From the NCBI GenBank assembly GCA_001791715.1, contig MGFD01000063.1:1-22726 (forward strand): DNA of 22,726 nucleotides, in the 5' to 3' direction. The notes beneath the pieces are model-generated. The model saw only the letters and a program-made list of their open reading frames with translations. It had not been told where the DNA came from and did no database searches. The DNA comes from Candidatus Uhrbacteria bacterium RIFOXYB2_FULL_45_11. GTDB taxonomy: Bacteria > Patescibacteriota > Patescibacteriia > UBA9934 > GWF2-40-263. The translations under genes and the position numbers were made by a program. This document shows positions 14,326 through 20,005 of this stretch, in pieces; the first letter of the stretch is position 1; each line of letters opens with the position of its first letter.

Positions 14326-14339
14326 ATAGTCCGATAAGA

Positions 14340-16187
14340 TTATGCTGTGTAGGATTTTGGTTCTACCGCATTGCTGCCTGCAAAGAGTGCATCGAATTCT
14401 TCTTTTTCGAGAACTTCTTTTTCAAGAAGAGCTTTTGCAATCTTATCCAGGTGAATTTTTTCTTTTCGAATTATACCACGAGTTGTCTCGAGCGCACCAT
14501 TGATGAGTTTTTCAACTTCAAGGTCGATGAGCTCTGCTGTTTTTTCAGAATAGTTTCTGTGATCATGTGATCCCTTTCCGAGGAAGATCATTTCATCCGC
14601 TTCTCCAAACACGCGAGGTCCGAGTGTGTCACTCATGCCGTAGCGTGTGACGAGTTCACGCGCAAGACGTGATGCTTTGCGAAGATCGTCAGAGGCGCCG
14701 GTTGTGACGTCCCCAAACGTTTCTTTTTCTGCAACGAACCCTCCGAGCATAACCGCGAGGTCTGCCAAGAATTCTGCACGCTTGTGAAGTTTTTTGTCTT
14801 CACCAGGAACTTTCATGGTGTATCCACCCGCGCTTCCGCGAGGAATAATGGAGACTTTATGGACAGGATCTGAATTTGGAAGGACGTGCGCAATGATCGC
14901 GTGTCCTGCTTCATGATACGCCGTTACTTTCTTTTCTTCTTTGCTCATGACAGAGCTTCTGCGCTCGGGGCCGAGCATGACTTTTTCGATGGAATCAAGA
15001 ACGTCTTCTTGTGTGACTTTATTATCGTTGCGACGCGCTGCGCGAATGGCAGCCTCGTTCAAAAGATTCATAAGGTCCGCTCCGGCAAATCCGGCGGTAC
15101 GTTCTGCCACACGGCGCAAGTTGATTTCTGCAACGAGTGGTTTGTTCTTTGCGTAAATGTTCAAAATGGCTTCGCGCTCATTAATGTCTGGAAGATCCAG
15201 AATCACGCGGCGGTCGAATCGACCTGGGCGCAAGAGTGCAGGATCAAGAACGTCTGGGCGGTTTGTGGCTGCAATGACGATGACACCTAAGTTTGCCTCA
15301 AAGCCATCCATTTCAACCAAGATTTGGTTGAGGGTTTGTTCGCGTTCGTCATGAGATCCGCCCATTCCAGAACCGCGTTGGCGACCAACGGCGTCAATTT
15401 CATCAATGAAGATGATACATGGCGCAGATTTTTTTGCGCGTGCAAACAAATCGCGAACACGAGATGCTCCAACTCCGACGAACATTTCAACGAATTCAGA
15501 TCCACTCATGTGAAAGAAGGGAACACCTGCTTCACCAGCGACGGCTCGAGCGAGCAATGTTTTTCCTGTTCCGGGGCGCCCCATAAGGAGAACACCTTTT
15601 GGAATTTTTGCGCCAAGATCGGAAAACTTTTTTGGACTCTTCAAAAATTCAACCACTTCTTGTAATTCTTCTTTTGATTCTTTTGCTCCTGCAACATCTG
15701 CAAACGTGACTTTTTGTTTTTGATCTTTGTTGAATTCTTTTGCGTTTGAATTTCCAAATTGCATGGCCTTACTGTTTGCCCCTTGCATTTGGCGAAGCAT
15801 GAACCAAAACACGATTATGAGAAGGAAGAGGGGGAGGAGTGATGGCAGAATCACTCCCATAAAATACGAGCGCGCAGAGCGATCTTTTACAGTGATGTTT
15901 GCGTTACGTAATTGTTCCGCTGTGACACCGTAATCAATGAGTACTTCAGGCAAAGAAACGATCGATTCTTTGCGTGTTGTTTGCTTTGCTCCGTCTTTGA
16001 GTGTGATGCGAATGTCTGTTCCTTCAATATCAATGGCAGACACACTTCCTGCTTGAATTTGTTCAACCACTTTCGCGAGGTTTACCTGTTCTGGTTTGTC
16101 GTTTTTGATGGTGTAGTTTGAGAAAATGACGGAAATAACGAGAATTGCAAGAATTGCAATGATCACGTTTTTTGAAAGTGGTTTCAT
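14340..16187 (-). CDS. ftsH: ATP-dependent zinc metalloprotease FtsH
   Basis: 615 residues. A membrane-anchored hexameric AAA+ protease that degrades misfolded membrane and regulatory proteins. Domains: transmembrane helix 1 (about 7-24); periplasmic domain; transmembrane helix 2 (about 108-130); Walker A GRPGTGKT (203-210, with Arg where Pro is usual); Walker B IIFIDEID (258-265); second region of homology TNRPDVLDPALLRPGRFDR (308-326); the zinc site HEAGH (425-429) with a third ligand Asp501 in TTGASDDLRKAS. The start is ATG 16187, which gives the standard N-terminus before helix 1; an upstream extension would run through the palindromic terminator and into rpsA. No ribosome site precedes it, and the terminator ends just before the ATG, so how it is transcribed is unclear (read-through or an internal promoter). 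Confidence 0.97.
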   Translation of the reverse strand: MKPLSKNVIIAILAILVISVIFSNYTIKNDKPEQVNLAKVVEQIQAGSVSAIDIEGTDIRITLKDGAKQTTRKESIVSLPEVLIDYGVTAEQLRNANITVKDRSARSYFMGVILPSLLPLFLLIIVFWFMLRQMQGANSKAMQFGNSNAKEFNKDQKQKVTFADVAGAKESKEELQEVVEFLKSPKKFSDLGAKIPKGVLLMGRPGTGKTLLARAVAGEAGVPFFHMSGSEFVEMFVGVGASRVRDLFARAKKSAPCIIFIDEIDAVGRQRGSGMGGSHDEREQTLNQILVEMDGFEANLGVIVIAATNRPDVLDPALLRPGRFDRRVILDLPDINEREAILNIYAKNKPLVAEINLRRVAERTAGFAGADLMNLLNEAAIRAARRNDNKVTQEDVLDSIEKVMLGPERRSSVMSKEEKKVTAYHEAGHAIIAHVLPNSDPVHKVSIIPRGSAGGYTMKVPGEDKKLHKRAEFLADLAVMLGGFVAEKETFGDVTTGASDDLRKASRLARELVTRYGMSDTLGPRVFGEADEMIFLGKGSHDHRNYSEKTAELIDLEVEKLINGALETTRGIIRKEKIHLDKIAKALLEKEVLEKEEFDALFAGSNAVEPKSYTA

Positions 16188-16194
16188 AGAAAAA

Positions 16195-16220
16195 TAGGGG
16201 TGGGGCATGCCCCACCCGTA
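16195..16220 (-). terminator. 20-bp perfect GC palindrome between rpsA and ftsH, probable terminator
   Basis: GGGTGGGGCA/TGCCCCACCC (16198-16217) is a perfect palindrome; two more outer pairs (16195-16196 with 16219-16220) form beyond one mismatch. On minus it lies 8 nt after the rpsA stop and is followed by TATTTTTC, so it works as a terminator. Its shape also resembles dispersed intergenic palindromes. Confidence 0.82.
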
Positions 16221-16224
16221 CAAA

Positions 16225-17340
16225 TTATTCTGCTGTTTTTTCGGTTTCTGTTCCTTCTGATTCTGATTTTGTTTTGAGTGAGAGACCAAGACGGTGCTCT
16301 TTAGGTTCAATAGAAACAATCTTGAAGGACATGACATCACCTGGTTTTGCAATTTGTGTTACGTCTGTAACAGGTTTGTCAGAAAGTTCTGAAACGTGCG
16401 CAAGACCATGGATTTCTGGATCGAGTTCTACGAACAATCCAAATGGATTTACTTTAAGCACGGTTCCTTCAACCATTTCTCCGATTTTGTATTTTTCTGC
16501 AACGCCTGCCCATGGATCTTGAATCAACTTTTTCATGGACAAGAAAATCTTGCTTCCTTCAATACCGATGATTTCTGCCTTAACCGTTTGTCCGATCTTC
16601 AGAAGATCACGTGGGTGATCAATACGTTGCCAAGCGATTTCTGAAATGTGAACAAGACCTTCCAAAGAATCAAATTTCACGAAGGCTCCGAAGTCCGCAA
16701 CCGCTGTTACTTCACCTTCAATCGTGTCACCAACACCAAATTTAGAGATGACGTTCTTTTGTGTATCTTCCCAAACGGTTTTTTCTGAAACGATCAATTT
16801 TTCTTCTGTTTCATTTACGTCGATCACGCGTACGTTCATTTTTGAACCAACGTAAGAACGCAATTTTTCAAGAATTTTATTTTTGTCTCCACCGCTTACG
16901 CGTGGGTAGTGTTCTGGAGAGAGTTGAGAAACTGGCAAGAATCCTGTGATGTTTTGGACAGCCACAATGAGACCACCTTTGTTTGCTTCCAAAATTTTGA
17001 CATCAAATGTTTCACCAGTTGTGAACAAGCGACGCAATTCTTCCCAAGCTTTCTTTTGACCTGCAAAGCGGAATGAAAGTTCCATTTCTCCGTTTTCGTT
17101 TTCAAGTTCAATAACGGTTGCTTCGACTTCGCTTCCTGCTTTCATGTCGCCAACTTCTGTACCGCCTGTGAAAAGCTCACGGCCGCGTACAACTCCTGTT
17201 GCAATTCCGTTCAAATCGATACGGATTTCACGGCGTCCGGATCCAACGATCTTTCCGGTAACAACGTCTCCCACTTTTGGGATATTCAAATATTGTCCTT
17301 CCTCCATCAGTTTTTGAAACTCTGTCTGTGTGTCTTTCAT
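16225..17340 (-). CDS. rpsA: 30S ribosomal protein S1 (four S1 domains)
   Basis: 371 residues. S1 binds mRNA leaders and helps load them on the 30S subunit. Four S1/OB-fold repeats are visible: about 22-93 (KVGDVVTGKIVGSGRREIRI), 107-187 (GGLIVAVQNITGFLPVSQL), 200-270 (GEVTAVADFGAFVKFDSLEGLVHISEI) and 284-358 (GTVLKVNPFGLFVELDPEIHGLAHVSEL). The last two match the canonical S1 motif best. Four domains resemble the short S1 of Gram-positive-like bacteria rather than the six-domain E. coli form. The C-terminus is Glu/Ser/Thr-rich. Start ATG 17340 (MKDTQTEF) is chosen over the upstream in-frame extension, which would lie in the structured leader. It has a good promoter (17418-17446) and a leader of about 70 nt containing a hairpin. 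Confidence 0.93.
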   Translation of the reverse strand: MKDTQTEFQKLMEEGQYLNIPKVGDVVTGKIVGSGRREIRIDLNGIATGVVRGRELFTGGTEVGDMKAGSEVEATVIELENENGEMELSFRFAGQKKAWEELRRLFTTGETFDVKILEANKGGLIVAVQNITGFLPVSQLSPEHYPRVSGGDKNKILEKLRSYVGSKMNVRVIDVNETEEKLIVSEKTVWEDTQKNVISKFGVGDTIEGEVTAVADFGAFVKFDSLEGLVHISEIAWQRIDHPRDLLKIGQTVKAEIIGIEGSKIFLSMKKLIQDPWAGVAEKYKIGEMVEGTVLKVNPFGLFVELDPEIHGLAHVSELSDKPVTDVTQIAKPGDVMSFKIVSIEPKEHRLGLSLKTKSESEGTETEKTAE

Positions 17341-17349
17341 ACAAAAATA

Positions 17350-17382
17350 TTCCGCCAGACGATTTCTTGCACAAAGGCGGAA
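17350..17382 (-). promoter_or_regulatory. Hairpin in the rpsA leader that covers the ribosome-binding region
   Basis: On minus TTCCGCC (17382-17376) pairs with GGCGGAA (17356-17350) around a 19-nt loop. GGCGGAA is the only purine-rich candidate ribosome site, ending 9 nt before the ATG, so the stem would hide it. Autogenous control by S1 is a plausible inference. Confidence 0.6.
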
Positions 17383-17417
17383 ACGGTCCAACGGGGCTAG
17401 AATTAATAAGTGAGGAG

Positions 17418-17446
17418 AGTGTAATAGAAAGGAAGGAAAAGGTCAA
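17418..17446 (-). promoter_or_regulatory. Promoter of rpsA
   Basis: On minus: TTGACC (17446-17441), 17-bp spacer, TACACT (17423-17418). Transcription should start near 17411. Confidence 0.85.
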
Positions 17447-17473
17447 GAAAGAAGGGGAAATGAGGGACAAAAT

Positions 17474-17495
17474 AAAAAGAACCTGGTTAAGGTTC
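17474..17495 (-). terminator. Intrinsic terminator overlapping the stop of the small membrane gene
   Basis: On minus GAACCT (17495-17490) pairs with AGGTTC (17484-17479), then five T (17478-17474). The loop contains the TAA stop. Confidence 0.82.
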
Positions 17496-17801
17496 AGCGA
17501 GTTTGGGGTCTTTTGTTCGTTCGGCACAAAAGCTTTGCGCAAGCCCTTCCGCGAGGCCCTCGACGAACGGCTCTGTAAAGTATTTGTGCAGAAGGAATTT
17601 CCCGAAGAAGATTCCACTGAAAAGTGCCAAGGATTCAAACCCGATCACGCACCACACAAGGATGTGTGCGAGTGATTCTCCGATAGCCTGTGCGAAAGGC
17701 GGGAGTTCCGGGAAAAGTGAAAAGGTCAGGACGGGGATGAGATACCCAGCGGAAAGTTGTGCCAACATGAGCACAACGCATTGGAGCAAGAACGTTCGCA
17801 T
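17487..17801 (-). CDS. Small two-helix membrane protein (104 residues), unknown
   Basis: Not recognised. Two hydrophobic segments: MRTFLLQCVVLMLAQLSAGY through LTFSLF near the N-terminus, and LAHILVWCVIGFESLALFSGIFFG in the middle; the C-terminal third is soluble and helical (EPFVEGLAEGLAQSFCAERTKD). The first segment could be an uncleaved signal anchor. The start is ATG 17801, six bases after AAGGAG, which itself lies just inside an alternative in-frame ATG at 17816. Starts at 17888 or further upstream are excluded because the promoter (17865-17893) covers them. Monocistronic with its own promoter and a terminator that spans its stop. Function cannot be inferred from the neighbours. Confidence 0.72.
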   Translation of the reverse strand: MRTFLLQCVVLMLAQLSAGYLIPVLTFSLFPELPPFAQAIGESLAHILVWCVIGFESLALFSGIFFGKFLLHKYFTEPFVEGLAEGLAQSFCAERTKDPKLAEP

Positions 17802-17864
17802 CGATGTCTCCTTCATGAGGATCCTCGTTTGTGACCTGAGGCTTCGCGGAAATGCGAAGGAGAG

Positions 17865-17893
17865 AATGTATCCGATAATAAGCCGCATGTCAA
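17865..17893 (-). promoter_or_regulatory. Promoter of the small membrane gene
   Basis: On minus: TTGACA (17893-17888), 17-bp spacer, TACATT (17870-17865). Transcription should start near 17858, which settles the gene start downstream of this point. The leader contains a CTTCGC/GCGAAG hairpin (17842-17859). Confidence 0.8.
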
Positions 17894-17910
17894 CGGATGA
17901 AGGAAAATAA

Positions 17911-17936
17911 ATTACGCCGCTCGCGAGCGACGTAAT
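17911..17936 (-). repeat. 26-bp palindrome with one mismatch, possible second terminator
   Basis: The two halves of 17911-17936 (ATTACGCCGCTCG and CGAGCGACGTAAT) are complementary except for one pair. On minus it follows the terminator at 17936-17961 and is trailed by TTATTTTCC, so it could be a back-up terminator insulating the next promoter. Confidence 0.75.
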
Positions 17937-17961
17937 AAAAAGACCCAACAGGGTTGGGTCT
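17936..17961 (-). terminator. Intrinsic terminator of the 144-residue hypothetical gene
   Basis: On minus AGACCCAAC (17961-17953) pairs with GTTGGGTCT (17949-17941) around a 3-nt loop, followed by TTTTATT. It lies 7 nt after the stop. Confidence 0.92.
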
Positions 17962-17968
17962 AAGGGGT

Positions 17969-18403
17969 CTAGGGGAGAAACCAGATGCAGTCTTCGGGCG
18001 CGCGGATGATGCCATCCTCGTCGATCACGAAGTCATACCAGTCGTACTTGCTCGCGAACTCGAGATATTCGCGAGCTTCCTTACGGATCATGCGATCCTG
18101 GTACGAGTCGCGATGGTGCCGACGCTCCAGTTTCCGGAGCGCTTCTTCGGCCGGCCGGTTGAGATGCGCAAGAAAGAACGTGTCGAGGCGCAGACGCCAG
18201 TGGTGACAATGGATGTCATCCCAGCAAAGCCAATGCTTCATGCGCCGCGCTTCGGGAATCGTGGCTCCGTCCGCATGCTCAGGATCGCGACAATACGCTT
18301 TCGCAAGCGCACGTTCGCGACGACGATGCAGACGAAACTTCATATTCGCGCCGCTGTAATGACCGCCCTGAACAGTGGTTCTACCCATGTTTTTGGTACT
18401 CAT
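17969..18403 (-). CDS. Hypothetical basic protein (144 residues)
   Basis: Not recognised. A strikingly Arg-, His- and Trp-rich soluble protein: RLHRRRERALAKAYC, RRMKHWLCWDDIHCHHWRLRL, LRKLERRHHRDSYQDRMIRKEAREYLEF, then an acidic/aromatic end (YDWYDFVIDEDGIIRAPEDCIWFLP). Cys and His (C38, C60, H65, C66, H67, H68) might bind metal, although no standard spacing is clear. The gene looks more GC-rich than its neighbours, with many Arg CGN and Gly codons, which may point to transfer or to composition alone. ATG 18403 is the first possible start, since an in-frame TAG lies two codons upstream; it has only GTGGG as a ribosome site. An excellent promoter and an unusual leader (mini-ORF plus hairpin) precede it, and a strong terminator follows. 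Confidence 0.72.
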   Translation of the reverse strand: MSTKNMGRTTVQGGHYSGANMKFRLHRRRERALAKAYCRDPEHADGATIPEARRMKHWLCWDDIHCHHWRLRLDTFFLAHLNRPAEEALRKLERRHHRDSYQDRMIRKEAREYLEFASKYDWYDFVIDEDGIIRAPEDCIWFLP

Positions 18404-18415
18404 TGTCTAGCCCAC

Positions 18416-18455
18416 AAAGGCGTTGATTGCCTTTATGTCATGTGCACCTCCTTTT
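18416..18455 (-). promoter_or_regulatory. Leader with strong ribosome site, start-Thr-stop mini-ORF and hairpin
   Basis: On minus AAAGGAGGT (18454-18446) precedes ATG ACA TAA (18441-18433) at ideal spacing. A hairpin AAAGGC/GCCTTT (18434-18429 with 18421-18416) begins inside that TAA. The downstream gene starts 29 nt after the mini-ORF stop with a weak ribosome site. The layout fits regulation by a minimal uORF or translational coupling. Confidence 0.6.
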
Positions 18456-18481
18456 GTCTGTGAGAAATTTCACGACGCTTG

Positions 18482-18510
18482 AGGATATCCTATTTTTGGT
18501 CGATTGTCAA
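18482..18510 (-). promoter_or_regulatory. Promoter of the 144-residue hypothetical gene
   Basis: On minus: TTGACA (18510-18505), 17-bp spacer, TATCCT (18487-18482). Transcription should start near 18475, leaving a leader of about 70 nt. Its -35 overlaps that of the plus-strand promoter at 18504-18532. Confidence 0.88.
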
Positions 18511-18532
18511 TATGACGAGGCTCAAGTACAAT
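18504..18532 (+). promoter_or_regulatory. Promoter of the helical hypothetical gene, sharing its -35 with the minus promoter
   Basis: TTGTCA (18504-18509), 17-bp spacer, TACAAT (18527-18532). Five of six -35 bases overlap the minus-strand TTGACA at 18505-18510. It predicts a leader of roughly 105 nt before ATG 18645. Confidence 0.75.
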
Positions 18533-18544
18533 TTCGAAGTAAAC

Positions 18545-18617
18545 GAAGAAGAGAAGCTAAGAAGATACAAAAATCGAAAAGATTTTTTGTTTCTTGCCTT
18601 TGCTTCTCGACTTCTTC
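18545..18617 (+). promoter_or_regulatory. Structured 5' leader of the helical hypothetical gene
   Basis: GAAGAAGAGAAGC (18545-18557) can pair with GCTTCTC (18602-18608) plus TTCTTC (18612-18617), a 13-bp stem with a 3-nt bulge. Inside, AAAAATC (18569-18575) pairs with GATTTTT (18581-18587). One arm is almost pure purine and the other pure pyrimidine. No ribosome site follows. Confidence 0.55.
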
Positions 18618-18644
18618 TCTTCTCACTTCTTTATTCTCTTTTGT

Positions 18645-19325
18645 ATGTCCCACCCGCAAAAAGCCCTTCTTGATGAATTTCAATACGCCATTCATCATTT
18701 TGTTCCAACTCTTCCAGATGAAATCAAAGCGGAGGCGCAAAAAATTCACGATGATCTTGAGGCTGATAAAACCGCTGACGAAGCTATGATTCGTCGTGTG
18801 TTTCATGATGTTGGAGTGAAAGAGTATCCGTACCGTCATGCGTATGACGAACTCATTCACACAAAGGAAGAAGGGAAGATGAATCAGCTTGTTTTGGAAC
18901 ATGTTGAAGATACGGTAAAGAAGGTGATCGAACCGCATTTGAATGCCGGTGTTCACCTTGATGAGCTTATCCGCAGTGATTTGCTTGCCGAGAATTTATC
19001 GCCTGAACAAATTTACCAAGTCGTTGATGGAATTGCGGTTGCAAAGTCCAAGCTTGGTGAGGCAATCAAATCACACGTAAGCGCAGATACCGCTGCGTAT
19101 GATGCGTTGCTTCAAAAATGGAATGATCACGTAAAAATGATTGAAGGCAAACTTGCAGAACTTCTTGATCTTGCAAAACAAGGCGATGAAGGCCAAGTAT
19201 CTGAAATCAAAGGCAAAGTTCAAATGTATAAAGAAGGATTTTTGGTTACAGAGCCAGATCCAGATTTAAAAGAAATCGAAGAAGAAATTTCGTACTGGAA
19301 AGAAGCGTTCGCAGAGGAAGCTTAG
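18645..19325 (+). CDS. Helical hypothetical protein (226 residues)
   Basis: Not recognised. The acidic, Glu/Lys/Ala-rich product is nearly all helix, with heptad-like stretches (LPDEIKAEAQKIHDDLEADK, KLGEAIKSHVSADTAAYDALL, KMIEGKLAELLDLAKQ, DLKEIEEEISYWKEAFAEE). No signal peptide, membrane segment or cysteine motif, so cytoplasmic. A segment resembling short UBA- or LysM-like helices (LDELIRSDLLAENLSPEQIYQVVDGI) could be a small domain but is not assignable. Start ATG 18645 is the natural N-terminus (MSHPQKALLDEF). No ribosome site precedes it. A TATTCT at 18632-18637 could act as an alternative -10 for a leaderless transcript. It precedes the MBL-fold, small membrane and gyrA genes, and its stop lies 26 nt before the MBL-fold start. 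Confidence 0.8.
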   Translation: MSHPQKALLDEFQYAIHHFVPTLPDEIKAEAQKIHDDLEADKTADEAMIRRVFHDVGVKEYPYRHAYDELIHTKEEGKMNQLVLEHVEDTVKKVIEPHLNAGVHLDELIRSDLLAENLSPEQIYQVVDGIAVAKSKLGEAIKSHVSADTAAYDALLQKWNDHVKMIEGKLAELLDLAKQGDEGQVSEIKGKVQMYKEGFLVTEPDPDLKEIEEEISYWKEAFAEEA

Positions 19326-19333
19326 GATGAATG

Positions 19334-19342
19334 TGTTATAAT
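19334..19342 (+). promoter_or_regulatory. Extended -10 promoter of the MBL-fold gene (leaderless arrangement)
   Basis: TGT-TATAAT (19334-19342) is a perfect -10 with the TGn extension. No -35 is seen at the right distance. The predicted start (about 19349) is within 3 nt of ATG 19352, and there is no ribosome site. Confidence 0.7.
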
Positions 19343-19351
19343 CTCCCACGT

Positions 19352-20002
19352 ATGCAAATTATCTGGAACGGACTTTCGTGTTTTGAGATCATTACCAATA
19401 CATCAGAAGGGGAAGTGACGCTTGTTGTGGACCCATATGATAATGCAACTGGATTACGTTTTCCTCGTACGCTTGAGGCAAACGTCGTTTTGGTTTCGCA
19501 TGATGAAGAAGATGCAAATAATTTATCCGCCATTGCTGGAGCACCCCAAGTCATTGATATGCCGGGTGAGTTTGAGGTTCGGCAGGTTTTTATGTATGGC
19601 GTGGATGCACCGCTTAAACGGGAAGTAAAAAGTGTACGTGTGGCAAACAATCTTTTTCGCATTGAGTGCGAAGGGATGCACATTGCACATTTGGGCTCAC
19701 TTGACCGCGCTCTGACCGATAAAGAATTACAGGAACTCGAAAACATCGACATCCTCATGATTCCAGTCGGTGGTGGGCGTGTGCTCACACCAAAACTTGC
19801 CGCTGAGGTGATTGCGCAAATTGAACCTCGTGTTGTCATTCCAATGACGTATGAATTGCCGAGTCTGAAAGAAGAATTACAACCACTCAGCAACTTTTTG
19901 AAAGAAATGGCTGGAACAAAGAAAGAAGAAATGAACAAATACAAAGTGGCGCGTAAGGATTTACCAGAAGAAGACATGCTCATTGTGACGCTTTCAAAAT
20001 AA
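19352..20002 (+). CDS. Metallo-beta-lactamase-fold protein (UlaG-like) with most metal ligands lost
   Basis: 216 residues resembling the UlaG-like/Lactamase_B_3 group: MQIIWNGLSCFEI at the start, VVDPYD (25-30), VVLVSHDEEDANN (45-57), IDMPGEFEV (68-76), HIAHLGSLDRALT (110-122), DILMIPVGGGRVLTPKLAAEVI (133-154) and VVIPMTYELP (161-170). Active relatives have H-x-H-x-D-H, HLGDLGH and PMHY. Here the first motif keeps only His50 and Asp54 (second His is Glu52, last His is Ala55), HLGDLGH reads HLGSLDR, and PMHY reads PMTY. The fold seems intact, but the zinc site is largely gone, so hydrolase activity is doubtful; a binding or structural role is inferred. The start is ATG 19352, since an upstream ATG at 19331 lies inside the promoter. 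Followed 3 nt later by a small membrane gene and then gyrA. Confidence 0.87.
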   Translation: MQIIWNGLSCFEIITNTSEGEVTLVVDPYDNATGLRFPRTLEANVVLVSHDEEDANNLSAIAGAPQVIDMPGEFEVRQVFMYGVDAPLKREVKSVRVANNLFRIECEGMHIAHLGSLDRALTDKELQELENIDILMIPVGGGRVLTPKLAAEVIAQIEPRVVIPMTYELPSLKEELQPLSNFLKEMAGTKKEEMNKYKVARKDLPEEDMLIVTLSK

Positions 20003-20005
20003 TGT

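Noticed and set aside
16188..16352. A 55-residue N-terminal extension of FtsH
   Set aside because: It would run through the palindromic terminator and into rpsA; starting at 16187 gives the standard FtsH N-terminus.
17410..17470. A purine-rich tract as a triplex-forming or regulatory element
   Set aside because: It is explained by the pyrimidine-rich spacer and flanks of the rpsA promoter on the other strand; nothing further supports a separate function.
17802..17948. Longer versions of the small membrane protein starting at 17888 or 17948
   Set aside because: They overlap the promoter at 17865-17893 and two hairpins, and lack a ribosome site; ATG 17801 has AAGGAG.
18404..18441. A frameshift joining ATG 18441 to the 144-residue gene
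   Set aside because: The frame of the gene is closed by TAG at 18409-18407 immediately upstream, so one insertion or deletion would not join them.
19331..19351. Upstream ATG for the MBL-fold gene at 19331
   Set aside because: It lies just before and across the TATAAT box, upstream of the predicted transcript start.
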